This document shows positions 25,801 through 32,432 of a stretch of 64,000 nucleotides of DNA, piece by piece. The notes under the pieces are model-generated. The model was not told where the DNA came from and did not search any database. It worked only from the letters and a program-made list of their open reading frames with translations. Source of the DNA: Olsenella sp. An290 (GTDB lineage Bacteria > Actinomycetota > Coriobacteriia > Coriobacteriales > Atopobiaceae); assembly GCF_002159535.1 (NCBI RefSeq), contig NZ_NFIU01000001.1:124001-188000 (forward strand), written 5' to 3'. Every line of letters begins with the position of its first letter. Positions within the stretch are counted from its first letter, which is position 1. The position numbers were made by a program, and so were the translations under genes.

Positions 25801-26731
25801 CAACGCCCGTGACGTCGGGGCCATCGAGCGGGCTCTTAGCGCCTTTGGCCACTGCGTGCTCTCCCTCGGTGACGTTGCGGGAGCCGACCTTCTGGTTGGC
25901 AGGTTTGACGAGCTGCTCCCAGGACTCTGTCATGGGTCGCGTCCCACGGTCATCGATGGCTCCGAGCTTGGGGCTCTTCTTGATGCCGGCCTCACCGAGG
26001 GGCTCGTGGTCGCCACAGATGGCTGGGGGGCGGATGATCTGCGCGCGCTTCGAGAGAGGGGAAGCTCGCCTCTCGTCGGGTCCGGCGTGTTGCTCGTGGC
26101 GTCGCCGCGCACCGTCTGGGAGCTCAGGAGCGAACTTACGGACGCCGATGACGTCGTGTCTCCCACCGCTTGGAGCGACTGGACCTGCCTTGCGTGGGTG
26201 CGCAGCTACACCGAGCACTTCGAGAGGAGCACCGCGGGCACCATCCAGCCGCGCGCGCAGCGCTCCCTGGCGGCGCTGCTGAAGGACTACTGCGGCGGAC
26301 AGGCCGGTGCGGTCGCGCGGGTCGTCCGGGGCATGTCCGGGGGCGGCTCGTCCTTCTCGCTGCGAGAGGAGATGAGGTCCTTCTCGCAAAGCGCGCTTGA
26401 CGGGGGCGACTTTGCCTGGGCGCTCGACGGGTCGCTTGCCGGGGCTCGGGCGATCAGGCTCGTCTGGGAGCAGCTCGCGGGATTCGCGGACCCTGGGGCG
26501 GAGCATCCACTCGACGCGTGCTACGGCGTGTGCGACTGGCTCGGGCTCATGGGCCCCGAGACCGGGCTTTCAGAGTCCGACCTGTCTGCCGTGCTCGACT
26601 GGATGGCCCAAACGGGGCTCGCGCGACGTGTTGCCTCGGATGCGGGCGACCTCTTTGAGATGCGTGACTGGTTCATGCGCGCGCTTCTCGCCCGCATGGC
26701 AGGCGGCGAAGAGGAGGGGGAGGCGTCATGA
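19871..26731 (+). CDS. Giant 2286-residue STAND-like ATPase
   Basis: By far the largest gene of the window. Residues 1-150 form a small alpha/beta domain, 190-230 a Pro-rich linker, and 580-680 an acidic Pro/Glu/Ala linker; the rest up to 1550 is mostly helical with no recognised domain. A P-loop NTPase domain lies at about 1560-1800: Walker A I-Y-G-A-R-R-M-G-K-T-S near 1570-1580 and Walker B F-Y-L-L-I-D-E-A-D-D near 1660-1670. The G-A-R-R-M-G-K-T form is typical of STAND-like ATPases that switch between an inactive and an oligomeric active state after sensing a trigger. A winged-helix-like and a further alpha/beta segment follow. No membrane span is visible. It starts 63 bp after the RyR gene with a GGAGAAGG site, and its stop overlaps the next start. 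Confidence 0.82.
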   Translation: MSKTTTSYGLTADFSRCAWELRDRMHDKGIQVIQLTNLVGADGLCGPGTYFSDRYKSAKMLGRKLSLFLEDVIDASEDDILCVGYWETPARTRVYALFAYEGAEDPGRELLSSLGRVLACTAERTTSALSLEGLSESSEVSSVLGGLYAYFSGDWGKVAQAISSMGAVGIEAQQSGGAVRHVVRPLGEGGPSAVEHVAKPAPAPPSVSSSGMANVGGVMIPGYPPHAFVSESSAAVRRRVTELTSRLRVEDWPRRCEELRSLTGHEGAKEEAWLAIVAKQISESRVVEPGPGVPGYVRLPLLFDRGGRPLFAILRASSDPADVRPSLVAIMDHEGAAANVPIGVAPTFDPTFHVLDHLSYLNNRASRLARSVGRDDLEALAACVAEGRPIAADALERISEYARTWSEMRSALEGVGRPDALTLDKVGELVDDWFAKASRRLDYREAVREVVEECSERFKAVVPWGHPVIVADLARLDDPDDLSEQGVRELEGVYEALVDEMARDDPYESRGLQLEKVEKHLGPLGAMFEMLRAAFAANPVSLGRLRHANAPCPAAVGDAPVAPEPEDEPADDFADFAERVEREVGAATELAPESQPIVPLAVSASTLDEAPLLDEVPSFRPDTPAQPQELEADELIQIETFAASAAIPSPIAEEEVSSDSEPDAGLRDRFPGEYREGRETGVACNFSLLFELGSRRVWPRLAPREGTDVFSRCALMGSRDVADVLDCAEEALRDGVRPAHAYRILDPVRGSVPDDPSARDYQRFWFLAALADRLGFAAGEVSSSQLLEDCEYLMLCDAPLSLGPGAAALLAEAFLTAVTHHLSGRTVGMFRSLLDLLDEKDVQRAALQGLSSGLGKLLSELEKNFAYNPTTDYSAMTLPALGATRVREQLDALSREAVRKRDMPPSTNYLPAKIFWTGMASREEPESRLKVGVLLADMASGGTSARVDRRGLRALRDDLDDSLDSDHKNLFWTAQGHGAYERIVGQARQALISSIREVYDLYERYLGLLDEGATKTLPGASASVAAELAGVDRDVLSSLRGLNAERRGGWDALVELVLSLQADYPFERLSDDEPLPADFSGDALPADLRTEPGRALVEIMLHASLRRSDGRLEVPNSGQLVERVENEHEALARAFTFNAVGERLYGLLSATLARTLGVADSVGGAPQGRDATSAVLAGWTLDLVGSRVDALGRELISRAARLLEEGSGLDPAARSLLEDAVSSGDLARVFAYADYEVDNAVLSLSDPPRSYEDEFYGGADGSLGLIDPICRGLSVNPRQFGYRNLPFDPELTNPYGEDRADLALSVFNELRRALSSLKACAREHRLPLDGASVVTAGEGVSHSTVQALDAFSRHLRTLFSVLGFEDAEVVPFVSHADVAAPVSSWRLRFFARPSETDSRGELVCPLREFVTLVDPQDGVGPARVEYEVEVFTSYDALERAFLREMPDGGAKRLALHLALSESDLLTPQGRRDLMPARRTPRSLRATGMLLLDEVLIAYLASVPRTRRSNDRLSAFFRCALPFTAPHPYGDDVRKSASSGFRGGAGAWQPPLFYGRGTILQQLRTRTGTTFIYGARRMGKTSILRELAAEERASLHDPQQASGERVCVSYVDAMGFAGIDLDNFWIQFVGRGFVRDVPQFESARSADEVRRVLTEASAEARFYLLIDEADDLLRYDSFLRVGHPRNAIMNSLVEYMQENEKFRVILGGLHATMRYADERARSNQTRGQLGHAVVVGPLWEGGAYEDAVRLVREPLKTMGYVLRDEDVLKILSKACYFPNLINIVCEQLLVTLRQQRRPSSPGTFVQVPGTTVDTVLREASGALAEKFQLTIELDPGYDVAISSLMSLEADSAAQGACRRAFTGDELLRQVVDVCVSKDGGGSVTERDLADSGLPDGLGGDVDELVRFGILKKVDGLVMLRDGSMRALVGRQLEPESARMALLAACRRYLDRDVLEGRFDDAEARNVVPVDGVTIYSPVNARDVGAIERALSAFGHCVLSLGDVAGADLLVGRFDELLPGLCHGSRPTVIDGSELGALLDAGLTEGLVVATDGWGADDLRALRERGSSPLVGSGVLLVASPRTVWELRSELTDADDVVSPTAWSDWTCLAWVRSYTEHFERSTAGTIQPRAQRSLAALLKDYCGGQAGAVARVVRGMSGGGSSFSLREEMRSFSQSALDGGDFAWALDGSLAGARAIRLVWEQLAGFADPGAEHPLDACYGVCDWLGLMGPETGLSESDLSAVLDWMAQTGLARRVASDAGDLFEMRDWFMRALLARMAGGEEEGEAS

Positions 26732-27993
26732 TTGGCTCCCCGAATCCCTTCCTCTCGGTGCCGACGCTGCTGACGTTTGCGCGCGAGGTGGCATCCGACC
26801 TTGCCGCGGGCACTCGTGTGCTCGCGGTGCTGGGACCCTACCGTCCCCAGCAGTTTCTTCGAGCCGTCTCGAGGCTGACCTCCATCGACGATGCGAGTGT
26901 CCCGATCCTCGAGAGCACCGAGCTCGTGCGCGGGGCATCGGGGGTCGACTCCGCCCGCCTCGTGGTGGCGAGTTCCCTCCACGTCTGCCCCGAGCTCTAC
27001 GCAGGACGCGGATGCGAGGGCTGGTACGGCTCCGTGCGCATCTGCCCGATGGGCCTCACGCGCACAGAGCTCCGCAACCTCGCCTTCTCCATGATTGCCG
27101 GAGAGCGGATGTCGGGCGCTTTTCGCACCATGGTGATTGACTTCTGCTGCGAGCTCTGTGCCGGTAGCGTTGAGGCCCTCGCGGACGCGCTCGAGGTGTG
27201 CCTGCGGGGGGAGTACCGTCCTCCAAACGCCTTCGTTCACCCCAACGTGGTTGCGGAAGAGTGCGCCCAGAGACAGGTGGCGCGTCTTCAGGCCGGCGCG
27301 CTCCCCAGCGAGGGCTTCGGTGCCCCATCTGCCCTCGTCGCGCGCTTCAGGCGCACTCTCATGGGAAGCCTTTCCGCTGCGGACGCGCTCCAGGGCGCGG
27401 CGGATTCCTCGGCGCGCTCTGTCCGGCTCGACCTTATGTGGTGGCTCAACTGGTCCTACGGCCTCTGCGCCCGCCTCGATGGGGTCTGGTGTCCCAGCTG
27501 GGGCGTCCTCATGGTCGGAGAGCGTGCCTGGGAGCCCGCCGACGATGCGACGGCCTCCTTCGACGCGTGTCGGGCGTCCACGGTCTTCGCGGACGTGGTC
27601 AAATGCCGCGAGGCGAGCGCGATGCAGGTCGCGTTCGGTCCCGTCTGGGAGCGATACAAGGCCCATGCGGTCGCACGGCTGCTGGACTCCGCGGGGCGGC
27701 CCGACGAAGACCTCGGTCGGTTCCAGTACAACGGCGAATCCCGCGTCGTCCGTCGCTTCAGCGACATGCCCCAGGTGGGAGAGCTCGCGCAGCAGGACTC
27801 GGAGCGATGGGACCGCGCCAATGACGACGGCGTGAACTTCCGCCTCGTCAAAGAGCTTCGCAACAACGTGAGCCACGGTCAGGTCGACCGCGTTGGGTGG
27901 CGTGACCTCAAGGCGCTCGGGGAGATGCTCGCCGAGCTGGAGCGACACGAGTCGAACCCCGCCGCCCCGCGCTACCGGCGCTGCTTCTGCTAG
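26728..27993 (+). CDS. Protein with C-terminal HEPN-like R-N-x3-H motif
   Basis: 421 residues; the ATG overlaps the stop of the giant ATPase by four bases, so the two are co-translated. The N-terminal 100 residues contain an L-A-V-L-G-P-Y strand-turn that recalls a degenerate P-loop, and several Cys-rich strands near 128-140. Near residue 378 the sequence K-E-L-R-N-N-V-S-H-G matches the R-N-x3-H catalytic signature of HEPN ribonucleases, placed in a helix as required, with another helix before it (about 300-330). HEPN domains are common effectors of defence systems. I cannot confirm the four-helix fold from the sequence alone; a non-catalytic HEPN or chance match is possible. It is the last gene of the operon. 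Confidence 0.65.
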   Translation: MIGSPNPFLSVPTLLTFAREVASDLAAGTRVLAVLGPYRPQQFLRAVSRLTSIDDASVPILESTELVRGASGVDSARLVVASSLHVCPELYAGRGCEGWYGSVRICPMGLTRTELRNLAFSMIAGERMSGAFRTMVIDFCCELCAGSVEALADALEVCLRGEYRPPNAFVHPNVVAEECAQRQVARLQAGALPSEGFGAPSALVARFRRTLMGSLSAADALQGAADSSARSVRLDLMWWLNWSYGLCARLDGVWCPSWGVLMVGERAWEPADDATASFDACRASTVFADVVKCREASAMQVAFGPVWERYKAHAVARLLDSAGRPDEDLGRFQYNGESRVVRRFSDMPQVGELAQQDSERWDRANDDGVNFRLVKELRNNVSHGQVDRVGWRDLKALGEMLAELERHESNPAAPRYRRCFC

Positions 27994-28022
27994 CTTGCGG
28001 CTGGCGCGAAGCCGGCGCGCTA

Positions 28023-28100
28023 AATAACGGACCTTTTCACGATTGCGTCTGACACTCAACTGGGATTTCGTCAGAGGCAATCGTCATAATGTCCGTTATT
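28023..28100. repeat. Long interrupted hairpin after the island operon
   Basis: Outer arms AATAACGGAC (28023-28032) and GTCCGTTATT (28091-28100) and inner arms ACGATTGC..TCTGAC (28039-28053) with their complement (28070-28084) pair, with a short internal loop between. It is AT-rich against the surroundings and sits 30 bp after the last gene of the island, at its boundary with core genes. Confidence 0.6.
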
Positions 28101-28130
28101 CAGGATGCGGGGTGACCCGCGTCACGAAAT

Positions 28131-28175
28131 GCCCCGCGCCGCGGCGTGCGACGCGGGGCCCGCGCGTTCTTCTCG
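28131..28175 (+). terminator. Terminator-like hairpin between convergent genes
   Basis: An 8-bp GC stem (28131-28138 with 28152-28159) is followed by a T/C-rich tail containing TTCTTCT. It lies 22-50 bp from the end of the convergent LCP gene. Confidence 0.5.
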
Positions 28176-28181
28176 CCAACG

Positions 28182-29705
28182 CTAGGCCTGGTCGGCCCCC
28201 AGGATCACCACGACGTCGTAGGCGGTGGTGTAGCCCCCGGTGTTCTCCGCGACGTTGGACTCGTCCACGCCGAGGATCTGGGCGACGCCGAGGGCTGTCG
28301 CCTCCTTGCCGGCGTTGTAGTAGACCTTGCTCGTGGTGACGCCGCTCTCCTGGGCGTTGTCGGCCGTGGCGGTGAAGCCGGCGCCCTTGAGCTCCGTTGC
28401 CTTGCTGCCCGCAAGGCCGCTCACGCCGGCACCGTTGAGGGCGAGGACGCTGCCCTCAAAGACGGGCTCGACGGCCTGCGCGTCATCGGTGGCGTCGCCG
28501 TCCGCATCACCTCCCTGGCCACCGTTGCCCACGGAGCCCGCGATGCCGGCCGTGAAGTCCTGGCTCGGGTCGGAGTAGGGGGTCTTGCCGGCCTCGACGC
28601 GCTCCATCATCTCCTTCCAGGCCGCCTCGTCAGGTAGCTCGTACCAGATGCCGCTGATCTGCTCGGAGATGGTGGGCGTCTGGCCGGAGTAGATGTCGTT
28701 GTCCGTGTCGAGGTTCATGAACTGGCCAGCGAGGCTCAGGATGTCCGTGACGCTGAGGTCGGTGGTGACGCTGCCCGCGAGCTCGGAGATGGTCCCGGTG
28801 ATGGAGAAGGGGTCGAGCTTCAGGACCTTCTTCACGATGGAGGCGATGACCATGCGCTGGTTGGCGGCGCGGAAGAAGTCGCCGCCACCGTACTCGTCAT
28901 AGGCGTGGCGCGCGCGGCACAGGCCCAGGGCCTGGGCGCCGTTGATGACCTGCGTGCCCGCCGGAAGGTCGATCTCGGCGAGCTCGTCGTGGACGGCCTT
29001 GGGAAGGGTGACCTCCACGCCCCCGATGGTGTCGACAATCGAGGTGAACTGCTCGAAGTCAATCTCGGCGTAGTGGGAGATCTCGACGCCGGCAAAGTCG
29101 GAGACCACCTCGGTCATGTAGGAGGGGCCACCAAAGGAATAGGCGGAGTTGATCTTCTGCTCGCCGTGCTCGCCCATGTCGACGAGGGTGTCGCGTGGAA
29201 TGGAGACCAGGGTGACCTTCTGCGCGGGAGGGTCGACGCGCGTGAGGATGATCGTGTCGGAGCGGAAGTTGGCGTAGCTGTCCCCCCACTCGCCCGAGCG
29301 CCCCTCGCTCTTGTCGACGCCCAGAAGCAGCATGTAGAAGGGCTTCTGGGGCTCTACGGCCACGAGCTTCTGGCGCAGGTCCTCGGGGACCTCGCCGCTC
29401 AGGCGGCTGTTGATGTCCGCAAGGTAGAGTCCCGCCGCGGTGCCGACGCCCGCCAGGACCAGGAGAAGCGAGACAAGGACGACGCGCAGGACGCGGCCGC
29501 GGCTCTTCTTGCGGCGGCGCTTGGAGTAGGCCTCGACGCCCTCGGCGCGCGAGTGGCGCGCGGGAGCGTGGGACCCGCTCGCGCGGCGCGCGGCGCGCGT
29601 GTCGGGGGCAATGCGGTCGCTGGCGGCTCCGGCGCCGTAGCGACTTTCGGAGAGGCGTGCCTGCTCGGCGCTGGACATGCGCCTGTGGGTTTTTCTGTCG
29701 GCCAC
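28182..29705 (-). CDS. LytR-CpsA-Psr (LCP) family cell-wall ligase
   Basis: 507 residues. A basic cytoplasmic head of about 74 residues (many Arg) precedes one membrane segment at about 75-97 (V-L-R-V-V-L-V-S-L-L-L-V-L). The extracellular LCP domain spans about 125-300: the L-L-G-V-D strand, R-S-D-T-I-I-L, S-I-P-R-D and the R-A-R-H and R-A-x-x-Q-R polyprenyl-phosphate-binding arginines are all present. A LytR C-terminal domain follows at about 405-505. LCP proteins move anionic glycopolymers from lipid carriers to peptidoglycan. The GTG start has an AAGGGG site; an ATG nine codons later is possible. It is divergent from guaA and converges with the island operon. Confidence 0.92.
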   Translation of the reverse strand: MADRKTHRRMSSAEQARLSESRYGAGAASDRIAPDTRAARRASGSHAPARHSRAEGVEAYSKRRRKKSRGRVLRVVLVSLLLVLAGVGTAAGLYLADINSRLSGEVPEDLRQKLVAVEPQKPFYMLLLGVDKSEGRSGEWGDSYANFRSDTIILTRVDPPAQKVTLVSIPRDTLVDMGEHGEQKINSAYSFGGPSYMTEVVSDFAGVEISHYAEIDFEQFTSIVDTIGGVEVTLPKAVHDELAEIDLPAGTQVINGAQALGLCRARHAYDEYGGGDFFRAANQRMVIASIVKKVLKLDPFSITGTISELAGSVTTDLSVTDILSLAGQFMNLDTDNDIYSGQTPTISEQISGIWYELPDEAAWKEMMERVEAGKTPYSDPSQDFTAGIAGSVGNGGQGGDADGDATDDAQAVEPVFEGSVLALNGAGVSGLAGSKATELKGAGFTATADNAQESGVTTSKVYYNAGKEATALGVAQILGVDESNVAENTGGYTTAYDVVVILGADQA

Positions 29706-29892
29706 GACGACCCCTTCTGTCGTTGGGGGCAGTACCCCGCAAGCGGCTCAGATACAATCGGAGCATGATACGAGAGCGAGATGTAATGCGCATGAAGGCC
29801 CAAGAAATGGCCGTCATTCTTACGAAAATGCAATAATGGTACGGATTTGTGCAAAGCGCGCCGAGGCGCGTGGCGAGAAGACCGGAGGATGT

Positions 29893-31482
29893 ATGAGCGA
29901 GGCTATGCCCAAGCAGTTCGTGGCGGTTCTGGACTTCGGCGCCCAGTACGGGCAGCTGATCGCGCGGCGCGTGCGCGACCTGTGCGTGTACTCGGAGATC
30001 GTCCCGTGCGACATCTCCGCGGACGAGCTCGCCGCGATGGGCCCCTCGGCGCTGATTCTCTCCGGCGGCCCGGCGAGCGTGTACGCCGAGGACGCGCCGA
30101 GCGTGGACCCCGCGATCTTTGAGCTGGGCCTGCCCGTGCTGGGCTTCTGCTACGGCCACCAGATCATGGCCGTGACGCTGGGCGGCGAGGTCGCGCACTC
30201 CGAGGTGGGCGAGTACGGCCCGGCGCGCATCACGCGCGACGGCGAGTCCGCGCTGTTTGCGGGCACACCCGACGAGCAGACCGTGTGGATGAGCCACCGC
30301 GACGCCGTGAGCCGCGCACCGGAGGGGTTTGTCGTCACGTCGTCGACCGACGTCTGCCCCGTGGCCTCCATGGAGGATCCGGCGCGCCGGTTCTTCTCGA
30401 CGCAGTTCCACCCGGAGGTGCGTCACACCGAGTTTGGCAGCAAGCTGCTTGAGAACTTCCTCTTTGGCATCTGCGGGCTTGCCGCCAGCTGGACCATGGA
30501 CAACATCATTGACGAGAAGGTCGCGGAGATTCGCGCTCAGGTGGGGGACCGCAAGGTGATCCTGGCGCTCTCCGGCGGCGTGGACTCCTCCGTGGTGGCC
30601 GCGCTCGTGCACCGCGCGATCGGCGACCAGCTCACGTGCGTCTTCGTGAACCACGGGATGCTCCGCAAGGGCGAGCCCGAGATGGTGGAGGAGGTCTTCC
30701 GCGGCCAGTTCCAGGTGCCGCTCGTGCACGTGCACGCCGAGGAGCGCTATGCGGCGCTGCTCGCGGGCGTGACCGAGCCGGAGGAGAAGCGCCGCCGCAT
30801 CGGCACGGAGTTCTGGAAGGTCTTCTTTGACGAGGCGCAGAAGATCGGCGGCGTTGAGATGCTCGCGCAGGGCACCATCTACCCCGACATCATCGAGTCC
30901 GGCGCGCGCAAGACCGGGGGCAAGGCGGCCACGATCAAGAGCCACCACAACCTGATCCCGTTCCCCGAGGGCGTGCACTTTGACCTTATCGAGCCGCTCG
31001 ACCACTTCTTCAAGGACGAGGTGCGCGAGCTGGGCGTGGCGCTCGGCCTGCCCGACAAGATGGTCTACCGCCAGCCCTTCCCGGGCCCGGGTCTTGCCAT
31101 CCGCATCATCGGCGAGGTGACGCCGGAGAAGCTGGAGATCCTGAAGAATGCCGATGCCATCGTGCGCGAGGAGCTGGACGCCTACAACGAGCGCCTCTTC
31201 GAGGAGACGGGCGAGCGTAACTCCGAGCACAGCTGCTGGCAGTACTTTGCCGTGCTGCCCGACATCCGCTCCGTGGGCGTGATGGGCGACGAGCGCACCT
31301 ACGCGCGTCCGGTGATCGTGCGCGCCGTGGAGTCGAGCGACGCGATGACCGCAGACTGGGCGAAGCTGCCCTACGACGTGCTGGGCCGCATCTCCAGCCG
31401 CATCGTGGCCGAGGTCCCCGGCGTGAACCGCGTCGTGTACGACGTCACGCCTAAGCCTCCGGCGACGATCGAGTGGGAATAG
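29893..31482 (+). CDS. guaA: GMP synthase (glutamine-hydrolysing)
   Basis: Makes GMP from XMP, ATP and glutamine in the cytoplasm. The 529 residues carry the full two-part enzyme: a class I glutaminase domain with C86 in G-F-C-Y-G-H, H173 and E175 in F-H-P-E-V, then the ATP pyrophosphatase with L-S227-G-G-V-D-S-S, and the C-terminal dimerisation part ending in T-I-E-W-E, the usual family end. The ATG at 29893 has a CGGAGGA site, and the length is normal. The 187-bp leader shared with the divergent LCP gene shows no purine-riboswitch core that I can see. A second, glutaminase-less copy stands at 38980. Confidence 0.97.
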   Translation: MSEAMPKQFVAVLDFGAQYGQLIARRVRDLCVYSEIVPCDISADELAAMGPSALILSGGPASVYAEDAPSVDPAIFELGLPVLGFCYGHQIMAVTLGGEVAHSEVGEYGPARITRDGESALFAGTPDEQTVWMSHRDAVSRAPEGFVVTSSTDVCPVASMEDPARRFFSTQFHPEVRHTEFGSKLLENFLFGICGLAASWTMDNIIDEKVAEIRAQVGDRKVILALSGGVDSSVVAALVHRAIGDQLTCVFVNHGMLRKGEPEMVEEVFRGQFQVPLVHVHAEERYAALLAGVTEPEEKRRRIGTEFWKVFFDEAQKIGGVEMLAQGTIYPDIIESGARKTGGKAATIKSHHNLIPFPEGVHFDLIEPLDHFFKDEVRELGVALGLPDKMVYRQPFPGPGLAIRIIGEVTPEKLEILKNADAIVREELDAYNERLFEETGERNSEHSCWQYFAVLPDIRSVGVMGDERTYARPVIVRAVESSDAMTADWAKLPYDVLGRISSRIVAEVPGVNRVVYDVTPKPPATIEWE

Positions 31483-31519
31483 CAACTTCCGCCTGATTCT
31501 CTCCAATAATGGCTTTATT

Positions 31520-31559
31520 ACGGCCTTGTTTTCGCCAGCTAATGCGAAAACAAGGCCGT
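31520..31559. terminator. Bidirectional terminator
   Basis: Perfect 16-bp stem (31520-31535 with 31544-31559), 8-base loop, between the convergent guaA and phosphatase genes. The stem itself contains an A/T run on both strands. Confidence 0.8.
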
Positions 31560-31576
31560 GTTCATTATCTCCAGGC

Positions 31577-32353
31577 CTACGCCGCGACGAACTTGCGGCG
31601 CAGCTCGGAGCGGGCCGCCTCGTCGACGCCGAGCGCTTCGGCGAGATACGCGTCGAGCGAGCCGTACGCCTTGTCGATCGCATCAAGCGCCGCGCGGAGA
31701 TAGCGGGCGTCCACGCCGCCGACGTCGAACATGTTCTGCGCCGCGCCCTTCGCCTCGATCAGTTCGTTCGTGGCGAGATAGTCCTTCTCGATGAGGTCCC
31801 AGGGGACGCCAAGCGCCGTCTCCACCAGCACGGAGGCCATGCCGCAGCGGTCCTTGCCGGCGGAGCAGTGCCAGAGCGCCGCTCCCTCCTCGAGGCAAAG
31901 GAGCTCACGGAAGAGGCCGTGGTAGGCGGCGATTCCGTCCTCGCCGAGCACGAAGCGCGGGTAGAGGTCGGCGAACAGGTCGGCGATGTCCAGCTCGCCG
32001 CTCTTGAGCTTCTCGCCCAGCGTCCTTATCGCCTCCTGCGCGTCTCCGCCGCCCGGCGCCCGGAACACGGGCAGGCGGACGAGGCGTGCTCCCGGGAGGA
32101 GCTCCATGGGGTCGGGCCAGCGCCCCGCCTCCTCGTCGGTGCGAAGGTCTATGACGAGACGAACGTCATAGACGTCTCGCAGCACCCTCGTGTCCTCGGT
32201 CGTTGCCGGCCCGAGCATCCCGGAGCGCAGCAGGCGGCGCGGCAGGATGTGCGCGCCGCCCGCGGGAAGCCCTCCCAGGTCGCGGGTGTTGTGCAACCCC
32301 TCGAGGGCGATCTTCCCGTAGTTGGACCCATATGGCTCGACGATGTCCCGCAT
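31577..32353 (-). CDS. Tyrosine-phosphatase-like protein (Y_phosphatase3 type)
   Basis: 258 residues with the cysteine phosphatase loop H162-C163-S-A-G-K-D-R169 and the upstream N-T-R-D-L-G-G signature at about 22-28 and V-I-D-L-R-T near 67-72, as in the bacterial dual-specificity/tyrosine phosphatases related to LipA of Listeria. It has no signal peptide, so the substrate is cytoplasmic: a phosphotyrosine protein or a phosphoinositide. The start ATG has a GAAGGGGCAT context. It converges with guaA across the 31520 terminator and is separated from the lipoprotein gene by about 80 bp. Confidence 0.9.
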   Translation of the reverse strand: MRDIVEPYGSNYGKIALEGLHNTRDLGGLPAGGAHILPRRLLRSGMLGPATTEDTRVLRDVYDVRLVIDLRTDEEAGRWPDPMELLPGARLVRLPVFRAPGGGDAQEAIRTLGEKLKSGELDIADLFADLYPRFVLGEDGIAAYHGLFRELLCLEEGAALWHCSAGKDRCGMASVLVETALGVPWDLIEKDYLATNELIEAKGAAQNMFDVGGVDARYLRAALDAIDKAYGSLDAYLAEALGVDEAARSELRRKFVAA

Positions 32354-32432
32354 GTGATGCCCCTTCAGCTCGTCTCACGTCACCGTGGGTTCTTATTCCC
32401 CGCGCGCGTCCGGCGCACGCGGGGCCGGGCGC

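Noticed and set aside
29706-29892. Purine riboswitch ahead of guaA
   Set aside because: No three-way-junction core with the conserved loops could be recognised; the leader is only 187 bp and is shared with a divergent promoter.
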